Part shown: piece after piece, positions 10,691 through 21,559 of the stretch
How positions within the stretch are numbered: the stretch's first letter is position 1
How the letters are laid out: each line of letters begins with the position of its first letter
Source: Macrobrachium rosenbergii
Lineage: Eukaryota; Arthropoda; Malacostraca; Decapoda; Palaemonidae
DNA: 64,000 nucleotides
NCBI RefSeq assembly: GCF_040412425.1
Contig: NC_089768.1
Span: forward strand, 1,101,001-1,165,000
Direction: 5' to 3'
Notes under the pieces: generated by a model
What the model was told of the DNA's origin: nothing
The model's database searches: none
What the model saw: only the letters and a program-made list of their open reading frames with translations
Made by a program: the position numbers and the translations under genes

Positions 10691-12883
10691 CATAGGAGGG
10701 CGCCGCTGGTTGGACCAACACGTACTGTTGGGGTTGGGACTTAGAGGTAGATGGCTGGGCCACTGCCGAGACCGGGACGGCTTGAACCACCGCCTGATGG
10801 GGCCTCTTATGTCTCCTGAACCTTTTTCCTCCTCTCGTCTGGGGGCCGGCCGATTCTGGGGTCTTGTGCTTATAAGTGGGAATTCCCCACCGAGCGCGCA
10901 GACTCTGATTGGCCCGTGTAGCCTCAGACATGACGGATGTAACCTCTCCTTCAGGGAAGAGGTTAGGTCCCCAGATTGAGCTTTTAATGAGCTTGTTAGG
11001 CTCGTGGCGGATTGTAGCGTCAGCAAAAATAAATTTTCTGCATTCCAGCCTAGCCATAACAAACTCATGCAAGTCTAACTGGAAGCTCGCCAGGAAAGAC
11101 TTAGCTAGGACCTGGAAAAAGGGTTCGTCCGAGCCGGAGGCGGCAGTAGCCTCAGTAAGACAGCCGGGAGCTCAAGGACCGGGCTAACTTAGTCCGGGTC
11201 TCAAACTCCGCCTTTAACAATGATTCCGGCAGCTTAGGGAGTTGTTCGCTAAACTGCGTGGAAGCGCAAAGAGGGTCCAGCTTGCCTACAGTGAAAGTGG
11301 ACGGGCGTCCACCAGAACTCGTTACTTCCTGGGAATACCAGGAAGTAGGGTCTGTTTCCCTTAATTGAGGAAAGGGGTTCCCGTCAAAGCATGCTCGGGC
11401 CGTAGCCAGAGCAACTTTGTCCATGCAAGGAGTGGGAAGATCTTCTCCAGGGTGAACATCGTGAAATTGCCCTTGAAAGGGGTCAATTTTGTGTTCACTG
11501 CCTGCCACTCCGTCAGAGTGCGCAGGAGAGCCGACTGGGCTTGGTCTCTAGGGATGATGACAGTCTCCCTAGGTACCTTGTCGACAATCCAGGCTTCTTC
11601 AGTAAGCCTCACGAAGCCAGGATAAGGGGGCAAGAGATCGGGGAAGAACTCCAACTCCTCCAACCGTCTCGTGCCCAGACCGTCTAAGGTAAGTTTGCCA
11701 TCATGTTGGATGGCCCGGAGTGCGAACTGCCAAGGGTTTCCGACATCAAACGGCGGGAGGTCCGCAGTGTCGGGGATAGAATACTGCGGTTCTGCTTTAC
11801 GTTGGCGAGCCAAACCTGCCAGTATATTGTCATAGTTGGCAAACTTATCTGAGATCTTCTCAAACCTAGAATCTAGGTCCTCCGTGAACTTTTTGTATAG
11901 TTCAGTGGCCAGGGCTTGCGCATCAAAAAGAGGCTGGCGAGGAGGGCTTGGTTTTGCCGCCCTCTTACTCGCGCCCTTGCCGGAGGAGCTAGATTTACTC
12001 CCGGAGGCTACCGGTCCTGAAACCTTAGCCTTCGACGGGGGGAAGGGCAATGCCTTCTTGGAAGTCGAGGACTTATAGCCCTTCGCCTTCCATGAAGTCT
12101 TCAACTTGGGGATAGCAGACGGAGCTCTATCACCCAAAGAGGAAGACTTCACAAAACCTGCAAATGAAGATACAGATGAAGCAGGGGAGTCAAACAAAGG
12201 GGGGCCCGCCCCAATATCCTCACTTACCTCACCACTTACCACCTGGTCCTGCTCCGTATTCATTGGTTCCAAGTCGAGATTTAGGGCGGCAACATCCTCC
12301 GAGACCTCGGCGTACATGATGTCCACTTGAGGTGGCTGGGTCGCATCACGGATCTGTTGGATAATAGGGGTGGCAAGTTCTTCTGGTACTGCAGCGGCCA
12401 CCCGTGCGCCGGGGTAAAGCAAGTCCCTCAACCTGGCGTCGAGGACGTAGGGCTTCCCCGACGGAACATTCCTGCCGAACCCAGCCACCCAGGCCCGGAG
12501 GGATTCCAAGGCAGACTTCTTGGAAGCTTCATCCGCCTGCAAGGAAACCTGCAGTTAGTCAGGAATGAAAAGACAGAGGCGGAGAATATAAACAACGTGT
12601 CGTATGAGGAGCATGGACCGGAGGAAAGAAGACTTTCACTTACCGACTCGTCTTGGATGGTTGAGGAGAGAGCAAAGCAAACCTCACAGCCATCGGGGTG
12701 CCAAACAACCAGGTCGTCCAGTCGGACCGCACAACCAGCGTGGGTCCGGCACACTACGTGCCCGTAGGGTTGTTGAAGGGAGGCGGTACACCCCGGCTCC
12801 TCACAGCGAACAGTCTGTAAAGGTAACAGTACATGAACCTCACACTCTAAGCAAAATAAAGTCGGCAAGGCCGGGAAACTCAA
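10524..12883 (-). pseudogene. DIRS family 1 gag-like ORF with a candidate intron
   Basis: Exon 1 (12644-12883) encodes a Cys/His-rich domain (CLECEVHVLLPLQTVRC, then CxxxxG..C..H..C..C..C), which may bind zinc. Exon 2 (ending its first frame at 11361) begins ADEASKKSALESLRAWVAGF and continues as a Ser/Lys/Pro-rich linker and an alpha-helical region. A frame change near 11.4 kb leads to 11152-11508, and another to 10524-11072, which ends in a basic RG-rich tail (GRGRGRGNKP). Overall order (Zn-finger-like, linker, basic tail) fits DIRS ORF1 proteins, which serve as nucleocapsid. Not functional as written. Confidence 0.7.
12537..12643 (-). other. Candidate spliceosomal intron in DIRS gag
   Basis: On the minus strand the donor is tcg|GTAAGTGAAAG (GT at 12643-12642). 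There are two nearby acceptors: a ctgac branch-like motif then aactgCAG (exon restart at 12548), and tttccttgCAG (exon restart at 12536). Both restarts are phase 0 and join the Cys-rich frame (...QDES) to ADEASKK without a stop; the unspliced frame continues only into unrelated residues. Length is 95 or 107 bp. Confidence 0.6.
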
Positions 12884-14193
12884 CTACAACCGGAATACTC
12901 CGGCGTAGAAGAACTACCAAATTAAACTGGGCCAATAAGCTTTAAATGCACAGAGTGGAAGGTAAGGATTCAGACCCCGGAAGACTCCGGGGAATGAAGG
13001 AACGAGAAACCAGGAACCAACCATAAGGGCTGCCAGAAAATTAACGGCGGAGCCCCCGGGTGTGGGACCGGAATCACGTATATGGTAGAACAAAATAATA
13101 ATAATAACAATAATCAAAAATAACAATGATGGTAACACTCCGGAGACCGGAGGAGTCCGTTACGCTAGCGTGACATAGAATCATCCCACATTCACCTCCC
13201 CGCCGGAGAAACAAATGGGTAAAGGATCTATGTTCATAACATACGGCGGGGCCACACCTAAACCCTAACTTCGTAGCTCGATGGGGAGACGAGAGGTTTG
13301 AGACAGGATTCGAACACGCTCGAGCAAACGAACCACCCACCCCACCACAGCGAAGCTGGGGACGATATGGGAGGGAGCGAATCCCTCTACCAATAGGAGG
13401 AGTCCCTGACTCGGAGAAAACGCCATCTAGCGTCACCCGCACGAGTCGCAAAGCTGAGGGGGAGGGGGGGGTAGTGAAGAGGAGTAGGCTACCGGAAGGG
13501 GAGAGGAGACAAGGAGAACATGACACCCGCTCAACTGCATCCTTCCTTCCCAATGAACTTGGAAGGGAAGCCTACTCCAGGGAGCTACACAGCCCAAAGC
13601 CCAACTCCTCCTAGGCGTAGCCTAATATAAACCTAACCTATTATAGGTTAGGAAGGAGAAAGGGGTGTAAAAGGAGAGGAGGAACCAACAGGGAGAGAAA
13701 TTTTGTGCCGAGAGCCAACCAGGAACGAGTAGGGGATAAGTAGGCGACTAGCCTAGAGGAAACACATCCAAAGAACTCGATTCCCCCGAAATTGGAGGAA
13801 GAGGGACTAAGGGCTCACTCTGACCCTAAAACGATCCCTGTGGAAACAGCAACCAAAACTCCCTCAACCTGATCTCCCGCCCTAGGGCAAGGGATGGAGC
13901 CCACACTACAACCATCATATAAAAACAATCAAAATAAAATTACGTTCACAGGAAGTGTAGCCTACCTCGGGGAAAAGGCCACCAGAGGTAAACTACACAA
14001 CCAAAAACAATAAACAAATAAAATTAAAAATACTAAAACTAAAAGAAGAGCACCATCTTCAAGAATAACATAATAGCCTATGAGACTAAATGAAAAAGAA
14101 CCCAACCTGGTGGGGGGGGGGTACTTGGACGGAGCAACTCCCTAAGAGAGGCCGACAGGCCAAAAATGCAAAACAAAAACTAAAATGGAGGGG
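12884..14193 (-). other. DIRS family 1 5' leader, inner part
   Basis: Non-coding leader between gag and the Gypsy insertion. Contains a short AAT/AAC-rich run at 13092-13120 and G/C-rich patches. Open frames at 12914-13138 and 13074-13553 show no motif. Confidence 0.5.
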
Positions 14194-14197
14194 GAGC

Positions 14198-14619
14198 TGT
14201 AAGGTGTCAAAGAAACGAGCAGGTAAAGGTTACTGCTGCTTTATTACAGATCCAGGCGGCTTATATTGCGGCCGACTGACGCCGGGCCGTGAGAGACAAT
14301 GGAATTGACTGTGACCTGAGGTCGAAACAATAAACAATAATATGCAGTGAACAGTACAAATTACAATACAAAATATACAGAGCTACAATATAGATACAGT
14401 CTTGATGCCTGTGAATGAAGAAACATGTGATACACAATGTGTGACATACGTATAAATACCATAAAGTAAAAATGATTAAAATGCGTGACCTGGCACGTTT
14501 TAGGCGTGACTAATTGAGCTTGAAGAAAACGGGAAGTCACCAAAGAAAACAAGCTCAGCGGAGACTTAATTAATGGCGCCGCGAAAACACTATCCTGGCG
14601 CCGAATTGGTGACTTTACA
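14198..14619 (-). repeat. Gypsy 3' LTR
   Basis: 422 bp, TGTAAGGTGTC...GACTTTACA in + orientation. Nearly identical to 18862-19288; the differences I can see are almost all small insertions or deletions. Confidence 0.93.
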
Positions 14620-14854
14620 AATACTCCCAAGGCGAGGGACGCGTCTGATTAATCCCTGTACCTGGTGGGGCGCTGAAGGTGCCGCGGCTCCTTGAAGATA
14701 ACTGAGGGGCCTCCCGCCTGTGAGGCTGCTGTTTGGGCGGTCCCTTCCTGGGCGGCGCGCCTGCGGGGTGAGGCGTGCTGGAGTGCGTTTGGGCGGAAGG
14801 GGTGCTGCGTCGCTGCTGCGGGACTCTCCGACAGGAAGGCGGGCTTTAGCCGGT

Positions 14855-15133
14855 CTATGGAAACCCAGTCGTTCTTGCCTGGGAGTGCCAGCCGAACGCC
14901 TTGCTGTTCCGCTCCAGCACGCGGAAGGGTCCCCTGTAGGGCTTAGTTAGTGGTGGACGGACGGCGTCGACTCTGGCGAAGACGTGGGTGGCGGATGACA
15001 GCTGTGGCGGCACGAAGGTGGTTGCTCTGGCGATGTATGGCGCCTGCAAGGGGGCGAACTTGCCGGCCACGTCGCGGAGCCTCTGCAGAGATGGGGAGTG
15101 GCGATCATCCGTCACGAGCTCTCCCGGCACCAC
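14855..15133 (-). pseudogene. Gypsy integrase C-terminal GPF/Y module
   Basis: Minus-strand frame with FARVDAVRPPLTKPYRGPFR followed by VLERNSKAF, the GPY/F module found at the C-terminus of Gypsy integrases and preceded by a Pro-rich linker. It is in another frame from the catalytic core upstream, so pol is interrupted between 15133 and 15155. Confidence 0.8.
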
Positions 15134-15154
15134 GAGGGTTCCCCATAGGTTTGT

Positions 15155-15935
15155 TCAGCTGCGGATGGGGTGCCGTCGGCTCTGGGGGCGGTCCTCAACC
15201 CGAGAGGACCCACGGCAGCTGATGTTTCCAGTCCTCGGCGGTGCAGCGGGCCATGAGGATGACTTTAAGGACCTGTGGAACCGTTCAACCAGGCCGTTGG
15301 CCGCTGGGTTGTACGCTGTGGTGGTGTGGTGCGTGGTTCCCAGCAGTTGAGCCAGGGCAGACCACAGCTCGGAGAGGAAAGCGGGGCCATTGTCGGTTGT
15401 GATGTGGTCCGGGGCCATGCGGCTAACCCAACTGGAGAGCAGGGCCTCGGCGCGCGCGCTGGCGGTGGCTTCTTGCATGGGCGTGGCCGGGCCACCTCGT
15501 CGAACGGTCTACCACTGTGAGGAGGTATCTGGATCTGCCTGATGGGGAAGGGGCCCGGCGACGTCGATGTGGATGTGGCGAAGCGGCGCCCTGGCTGTGG
15601 GAACTTCGCCTACCCCGACTGCGTGTGGCGACCCACTTTACTGGTCTGGCACTGCAGGCACTGTTTTTGCCCAGGCTGTGGCGTCCTTTTGCACCCGTGC
15701 CAGACGAACTTTTTGAAAGCAGTTTGGCGTGGTCCTGCCGGAGGTGTGAGAGGCCGTGAATGATGTCGAATACCTGGCGGCGGCGTGAGGCTGGAACCAA
15801 AGGGCGGGGCTGGCCTGTGCTGATGTCACAGAGCAGGCTGGGGCCTCCGGGGCGAGGGTCACGTCCGCCACTTGAGGGATGTGATGGCGGTGCGGTATGC
15901 TGGGGTTTCTGGGTCAGCGGCCTGTTCTCTGGCAA
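15155..15935 (-). pseudogene. Gypsy integrase catalytic core and zinc-binding region, frameshifted
   Basis: Frame 15155-15478 encodes ITTDNGPAFLSELWSALAQL, then TTAYNPAANGLVERFHRSLK: the second Asp (TDNG) and catalytic Glu of the DDE integrase core. Upstream pieces in other frames (15423-15871) include DIIHGLSHLRQDHAK-like and YLLTVVDRSTRWP residues, with the first catalytic Asp (VVDRSTRW). The integrase inserts the cDNA; here it is broken by at least two frame changes. Confidence 0.82.
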
Positions 15936-16516
15936 GGTCCTGGTAATCTACACCAAGCTGCACTGCGTTCAACTCGACTCTGGAGAGGGGTATCTGCTAC
16001 GGGATTTTTCTTGCCGGGGAGGTACCTGACGGAACAGGTAAATTCGGCTATGGCTGAGAGGTGGCGCTGCTGTCTGGAAGACCATCGTCCCCTGCTTCGT
16101 GAAGGCGTGAACCAGTGGCTGGTGGTCTGTGAAGATTGTGAAGGGCGTCCCCTCCAGGAGGAACTTGAAGTGCCGAACTGCGCGGTACATCGCACAGAGT
16201 TCCCTGTCGAAGGTGCTGTAGCGGGACTCTGCGGGACTGAACTTCTTGCTGAAGAAGGCGATGGGCTGGGGGCGCCGTTGATGATTTGCTCCAGAACAGC
16301 ACCGCAGGCAACGTTACTGGCGTCTGTCGTCAGCTGGAGGGGAGCCTTGGGATCCTGGTGTGCCAAGGCGGTTGCCTTGGTGAGGCGGCCTTCGTCAGGG
16401 AAAAGGCCTGCTGCTGGCTGGGTCCCCAAGACAGGGACTTGGTTGACCTTTAGGACTTCCGTCAGGGGCCGTGGTGTGCGCGATCCCGGGGATGAACCGC
16501 CTGTAAAGTTTACCAT
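15914..16516 (-). pseudogene. Gypsy RNase H and RT connection, frameshifted
   Basis: Frame 15914-16516 has MVNF at the connection, then LQLTTDASNVACGAVLEQ, the first RNase H Asp. A shifted frame (15969-16190) gives MYRAVRHFKFLLEGTPFTIF followed by TDHQPLVHAF, the later RNase H Asp motif, and the first frame resumes with VRYLPGKKNPVADTPLQS. The order matches Gypsy RT-RNase H. Confidence 0.82.
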
Positions 16517-16599
16517 CCCAAGGAACTCCTGGACGGCCTTGATGGAGGTGGGTGTCGGGAACTTAGCTCACGGCTGCCACTTTCGATGTAAGAGGGCGG

Positions 16600-17292
16600 G
16601 CGCCTGTCGGAGACACCTCGTGACCCAGGAATTCTGCTTTCTGGACGCCGAAGGTACACTTGTCAAAACGGACGACGAGGCCGTTTTCTTGGAGGCGCTG
16701 GAGGACTGCTTTGATGTGCCTCTGGTGTTCGCTGTGAGACCTGGAAAATATGAGAATGTCGTCGACGTAGCAGACGCAGAATTTTTAGGTCCCCAGGATG
16801 CTGTCCATGAGCCGCTGGAAGGTGGCCCCGGCGTTCCTCAGCCCGAAGGTGGAGAAGGCGAACACATAGGACCCGAAGGGCGTGATGATGGCTGTCTTTG
16901 GTATGTCCTCTGGCGCAACAGGTACCTGGAAATAAGATTTAAGAAGGTCCAATTTAGTGAATATTTTGGCCCGTGAAAGGAGGCCGTGAGGTCTTGCATA
17001 TTGGGCAGAGGGTAGTGGTCGGGCTCCGTTGCAATGTTGAGCCGCCTGTAGTCGCCAGGGTCTCCAGGAGCCGTCGGTTTCTGCACCATGTGGAGGGGGA
17101 GGCCCATGGACTGGAGGCTTTCCTGCAGATGCCCATCCGTTCCATCTCCGCGAATGCTTTTTTTCGCCTCCTGAAGGCGCTGAGGGGGAAGCCTGCGGAA
17201 CCGCGCATGTGTCGGGGCCCTTTAGTCACTATATGGTGGTATATGCCGTGCTTGGCTGGGGCCCGGGGACTTAGCGGCTCGGGCTTAAACAC
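16600..17292 (-). pseudogene. Gypsy reverse transcriptase, frameshifted
   Basis: Minus-strand frames 16954-17292 and 16838-17107 contain KHGIYHHIVTKGP, a QRRKKAFAEMERMGIC-like primer-grip region, SPWASP, PGDYRRLNIATEPDHYPLP with the NMQDLTASF stretch, and LNLISRYLLRQ-like residues in alternating frames. The motif C neighbourhood (VCYVDDILIF-type) is visible antisense near 16740-16790 as 'gtcgtcgacgtagcagacgca', which reads YVDD on the minus strand. Confidence 0.8.
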
Positions 17293-17363
17293 CTCAGGGA
17301 ACTCCGACAGAAGGTGTGCATACTGGTGGGGCGACGCGCTGATGGTGGGTCTGGGTCCCGCCG

Positions 17364-18626
17364 TTAACGGGAGAGACCGGCAGAGTCGGCATCGAGGAGG
17401 CGCTTGCGCCCCACGTCGACTAGCAGGCCGAAGTGCGCCAGAAAATCGGCCCCCAGGAGTGGGGTTCCTACGTCCGCGACGATGAAGTCCCAGGAGTAAC
17501 TCTGGCCAAGGATGGAGATCGACAGGAGCCTGGTGCCGTAGGAGAGGATGGGGGTTCCGTTGGCGGCCGTCAGGAAGGCGGCCGGGTCTGGTGTCTGGTT
17601 GCGGTCCTCTCTGGATGCTGGGAAGACCGACTTAAAGGCTCCTGTGTCGACCAGCATCATCCTGCCGGAGACGGTGTCGCGGACGTAAAAACCTACTGTT
17701 TTTGAGGCCCTGGGTTCTTCGGCTGCCATGGCGGCCTGTCCTGCTGGCCGCCGCCACCCCGTTTTTGAACGGTTTAACGAGCAGGGCGGCAGGCAGTTTC
17801 GGGCGTCCTTTCCGAACCACTTGTGGTAGCGACAGAAGCCCGGGGACCACCGTCTGCTGTGGTTCGGTGGACGTCTGTTGGCGATGGCGTTGACGGGCTG
17901 CTCTACGTCCTCTTCAGGCTGGACGGAGCTGACCGGCTGTGTGGCCGGTTTTAGCCGCTGTGAAGCCTTGACGGAGTCTGTGAGGTGTTGTGCCGCCTCT
18001 ATGAGGTCCTCGACAGGCATGGTGTAGGGGTGAGCGATCTGGTTGCGTACTTCGGGAGGAGTTGGCGAAGGAAGATTTCCCGTATGAAGCTTATCTCCTG
18101 CCGCTTGTTTGTGCCACCCAAGACTGGTGTTGACAGGAGATCTACGACCATGCCCCAGCGTCTCTTGGATTGAGGTCGTGGCGTGGATTATTGGCAAGGT
18201 CGATAGCACGGGCGGCCGCTCGGCGATGGGCAGGGAGCAAGCTTCGAGGAGGAACTTTTTTGTGGTGCTGTATGTGAGGGTGAGTGTTTCGGGTACTCGC
18301 GAGATGAGTTTGTTGTACACGTCCTCCGGAAGGGCGTTGAGCACTGTGTTGGCCTGTAGGATTTCGTCCGTGAGGTCCGCGATTCTGAAGTGGCTCTCCA
18401 CCCTGCGCAGCCACCTCGATGGGTTCCCCTGCGTAAACGGCGGCAGCTTTATGGTGAGGGCGGCCCGCGATTGTGTTGCCCGGCCGTCGTGTGTTCGGGG
18501 CGCTGGTGTGGAGTTGCGGGAGGGCCTCGATGCGGGGGCGGGCGCGGCTGTGATGGGAGGTAGGTAAACCTCGGAGTCCGCGGGGTCCGCGTTTAACTGC
18601 ATGAAGGAGGGGATATCCGCGTCCAT
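17364..18626 (-). CDS. Gypsy gag-protease ORF (420 aa, open)
   Basis: Open minus-strand frame starting MDADIPSFMQ. Residues ~55-130 match a CsRn1-type capsid (IKLPPFTQGNPSRWLRRVES, HFRIADLTDE, LNALPEDVYNKLIS). Residues ~265-285 form a Cys/His knuckle (FCRYHKWFGKDARNC). Residues ~310-400 are a retropepsin-like protease with active site MMLVDTGAFKSVFPAS and the downstream hydrophobic-Gly motif GTPLLGADFLAHFGL. Residues 130-210 look partly out of register (IHATTSIQETLGHGRR), so internal compensating indels are likely. Pol would follow by frameshift near 17364. Confidence 0.88.
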   Translation of the reverse strand: MDADIPSFMQLNADPADSEVYLPPITAAPAPASRPSRNSTPAPRTHDGRATQSRAALTIKLPPFTQGNPSRWLRRVESHFRIADLTDEILQANTVLNALPEDVYNKLISRVPETLTLTYSTTKKFLLEACSLPIAERPPVLSTLPIIHATTSIQETLGHGRRSPVNTSLGWHKQAAGDKLHTGNLPSPTPPEVRNQIAHPYTMPVEDLIEAAQHLTDSVKASQRLKPATQPVSSVQPEEDVEQPVNAIANRRPPNHSRRWSPGFCRYHKWFGKDARNCLPPCSLNRSKTGWRRPAGQAAMAAEEPRASKTVGFYVRDTVSGRMMLVDTGAFKSVFPASREDRNQTPDPAAFLTAANGTPILSYGTRLLSISILGQSYSWDFIVADVGTPLLGADFLAHFGLLVDVGRKRLLDADSAGLSR

Positions 18627-18845
18627 GCTCGCTCCTTTGACCCCTTACTGGAGTGGGGTACTCGCGTCAGTACGCACTTTCGTGCGCCGTGTGGTTCCGC
18701 TAGTGACGCTGGTGGGGTACGCCGACGAGAGTCAGCACGCTCAAACGCTGGTTACAGCGCCGTGTTTAGGCCGCTAAGAGCGTTTTGGAGAAATCCTGGA
18801 GCCAAGACTGAGTCGCCGTGTGAGTCCGCTAATGGCTCCGGGATA

Positions 18846-18861
18846 CTCCGGGGGTCACCAC
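18846..18861 (-). other. Gypsy primer-binding site
   Basis: Adjacent to the 5' LTR, the minus strand reads TGGTGACCCCCGG after one spacer base. The first ten bases complement the 3' end of animal tRNA-Trp. Confidence 0.7.
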
Positions 18862-19288
18862 TGTAAGGTGTCAAAGAAACGAGCAGGTAAAGGTTACTGC
18901 TGCTTTATTACAGATCCAGGCGGCTTATATTGCGGCCGACTGACGCCGGGCCGTGAGAGACAATGGAATTGACTGTGACCTGAGGTCGAAACAATAAACA
19001 ATAATATGCAGTGAACGAGTACAAATTACAATACAAAATATACAGAGCTACAATATAGATACAGTCTTGATGCCTGTGAATGAAGAAACATGTGATACAC
19101 AATGTGTGACATACGTATAAATACCATAAAGTAAAAATGATTAAAATGCGTGACCTGGCACGTTTTAGGCGTGACTAATTGAGCTTGAAGAAAACGGGAA
19201 GTCACCAACCAAAGAAAACAAGCTCAGCGGAGACTTAATTAATGGCGCCGCCGAAACACTATCCTGGCGCCGAATTGGTGACTTTACA
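18862..19288 (-). repeat. Gypsy 5' LTR
   Basis: 427 bp. Compared with the 3' LTR it has a single extra G near 19017, a 4-bp insertion near 19207 and a local gap shift near 19250, with almost no substitutions. Confidence 0.93.
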
Positions 19289-19616
19289 GAGCCACCGCAC
19301 GGAACCACCAGGAAGGAATTCAAGGGCTAAAATCTATATATATAGCGACTAGGAAAAACTCCGACCGAAAGAACAGAAGGAGTCGCCTCGCAAGATGGTC
19401 GACATGGCTGACCGGGGGACACCGTGGCGTCATAAGAAGATCCCAATATTTATGAAAATACGAGACCAAAACAGCCATAAACAGATCAAAAACCCCACAA
19501 GAAGATGGTACTTAACTTAGAGATGGAAAAGGTGCTCGAAGCCATTGTAGATGAAGTAAAAAACAATCCAAAAAAGGGACGAGCACACAAAAGAAGCGAA
19601 CGTATCACGTGCTAGA

Positions 19617-19919
19617 AAATGGAATGAAGTAGGTGGCGCTGGTGTCGCCGTCCTGGCGGGTGTTGAGGGTGGGAGCTGTAACGGCTCACCGCTCTTTTAC
19701 GGGGGTTTTGATAAGGAGAGATCTTTCGAGTATATTTCCGTGGTAGTGGTATTTCACTCACCCTTCATTATACCGACGTCTTCTAAAGACGATCGACTGG
19801 GGGTAGTAACCCCAGCTTTCCTGAAAGCTCTTTTTCTCTGGTATATCTAGCATTGTTATACCTAGAAATTCGTGCTGTAATGGAATTTCACCGGCTGACA
19901 CGGGACTGAACTCAGAAAA
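19617..19919 (-). repeat. DIRS family 1 inverted terminal repeat, 5' copy
   Basis: Reverse complement of 6749-7050. The terminal 35 bp also appear, in reverse complement, as the right half of the ICR. The region 19293-19616 between the Gypsy and this repeat is DIRS leader sequence. Confidence 0.9.
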
Positions 19920-20288
19920 TATACATGATTAAAATAATTGTAGTTCAACTTGTTAAATTTAACAATAAGACTATGAAATACATTTCATCATATCGATCTT
20001 GGATAGGGTTCTTTTTTATTGTTACTAATGTCGTCATCAGTTTGCAGTTGTAAATCTGAGGACGGTCTGGGAACAGGATTCGCAAGTGATGACGCATCAC
20101 CATGACAGACTGTTGTGGGATTTTTCATACGACTATATTAAAGTTGAAATTATTGTTGAATTTTTGTTTTCATGAAGAAATAATGATATAAAGCAAATTA
20201 TTGAGTAATTTTTGCCATCAGCAATCAAATAATCACAATCATGGCAATATTCAAACTTAGTTCCATCATGACGTACAGTATGTCTGTA
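19920..20288. other. No gene recognised
   Basis: AT-rich sequence between the DIRS and a MITE; no conserved peptide or element end seen. Confidence 0.4.
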
Positions 20289-20641
20289 CAGTAAACCCCC
20301 CGTATTCGCAGTCTCATTATTCGCAGACTCACCTATTCGCAGATTTCTCTTTGGAACGTATCTACCCATTATTCATGGAAAATTCGCCCATTCATGGTAT
20401 TTTTCACTGAGAAATATTCACTAATTACTGTACTTTCATACCATTTTCATGACTAAATGCACTTTTTGTGATAAAACTATTAAAATACTCAGTTACGAGC
20501 ATTTTTAGAGGGTTTTTCTTGCGTTTAAACTATCAAAATAGGCAGTTCTAAGTGTTTTTAGAGGGGTTTTAAGTATTCGCGGATTTTAGCTATTCAGGGG
20601 GGGTTATGGTACGCATCCCTAGCGAATAAGGGGGCTTACTG
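20289..20641 (+). mobile_element. Tigger-like MITE, CAGTAAACCCCC family
   Basis: Starts CAGTAAACCCCCCGTATTCG, ends in the approximate reverse complement (aataagggggcttactg) and is flanked by TA on both sides. CAGT-type ends, TA target duplications and 'CCGTATTCGCGG'-like TIRs resemble pogo/Tigger MITEs. 353 bp, no coding capacity. Other copies: 46063-46412 (opposite orientation), and parts at 25957-26116 and 37780-37970. Confidence 0.8.
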
Positions 20642-21559
20642 TAAATAGAACAGAAGTAGAGGGCTGTCATTGGCTAGCAGATCTCCATGGCAACCAGCCA
20701 GCCAATCAGGTTTTAGCTGTATTCTGTCTGAGAAAGAACGTTTTGCTCAGAGAAGCACTTAGAGTGCAAAATTGTTGGTTCAGAGATTCTTCAACAACAA
20801 AATATTTTTTTTTTGTTTCAGATGTTGACTAACACTGCGTTGACATGTCTTTAAAACAAAATTCTTCTCTTTAATCTGTCGAGGATAGAATTACGCTGCA
20901 AAGAGGGAACTGGCAATTTTCTCTCTCTCAGTCTCTCTCATGTCATCTGCCATGTAAACACAAGTATCGTTCAGTAACTCAGCTTTTGTCTTCGTAAAGT
21001 TTACCCTTGTCATGTCTTTTCTTTCCCAAAAAACACACAAAGCATCGTACTGTAGCTACCAGTCAGGCAGCAGAAAGGTAAAACTGTTAATGCTCAGTGA
21101 TTGGCTATGATACTTCCTACCCTTCCAGACAATGATGTTTCTTAATAACGGTACATACTGTGTGCAAGTTAAATTGGTTACAAGTAAGGCAAATGAAATC
21201 TGCCAGGTTGCTCAGTAGGAATAGATTAGGTAAAGATGAAGGCACTGCCCTGATAATCCTCCAAGCAACTTTTGCTTTCTCATCAGCCTGTCCTACACAC
21301 TTTTCGAAAAGACGGGGGAAAGTGAACAAAAAAGAGGATAAATGCCTGATTGTACCCTCAGGCTAGGGAACTCAAACCCAAGACCATGGAAGACCACAGT
21401 ACAAGGTTGGAGAACAAAATTTGACTTCAGAGTAACCTTCTCTGGGAAGGGTTGCCTTAGAAGGGTTGCCTACCAAGGTTAAAGGGTCCCTTTTACCCAC
21501 TGGTTTAATTTCGGAGTGTTCGTCTGCTAAAAGAGTTGCCTGCCTAGGCTAAAGCGTCT
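20642..21559. other. No gene recognised
   Basis: Includes CCAAT-like motifs (20665-20710), a TCTC run at about 20920-20940 and short open frames on both strands (21117-21366) without motifs. I could not find an upstream POLR3C exon here. Confidence 0.4.

Larger units (their letters stand above)
14198..19288 (-). mobile_element. Gypsy-type LTR retrotransposon, CsRn1-like, nested in the DIRS
   Basis: Direct repeats 14198-14619 and 18862-19288 begin TG and end CA and are flanked by the same 4 bp, GAGC (14194-14197 and 19289-19292). The minus-strand order is gag-protease, RT, RNase H, integrase, GPF module. The primer-binding site next to the 5' LTR starts TGGTGACCCC, matching the 3' end of tRNA-Trp, which is the primer of the CsRn1 clade. 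Integrase after RNase H and 4-bp duplications are typical of Gypsy. gag-protease is open, but pol is split into several frames. Confidence 0.92.
6719..19919 (-). mobile_element. DIRS-like tyrosine-recombinase retroelement, family 1, with a nested Gypsy
   Basis: On the minus strand the order is 5' inverted repeat (19617-19919), leader, gag (to about 10.5 kb), RT, RNase H, tyrosine recombinase (to 7838), internal complementary region (7114-7204) and 3' inverted repeat (6749-7050). This is the known DIRS1 layout: inverted rather than direct terminal repeats, no integrase and no aspartic protease. A Gypsy element (14198-19288) sits in the leader, so the DIRS itself is about 8.1 kb. Several frameshifts break the ORFs. 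DIRS1-like elements are known to be common in decapods. Confidence 0.88.

Noticed and set aside
13280..13370. tRNA-like B box (gttcgaatcc on the minus strand)
   Set aside because: No pairing T stem or acceptor stem and no A box at a suitable distance.
15897..16976. 359-codon + strand frame
   Set aside because: Antisense to Gypsy RNase H/RT; the minus strand carries the recognisable motifs.
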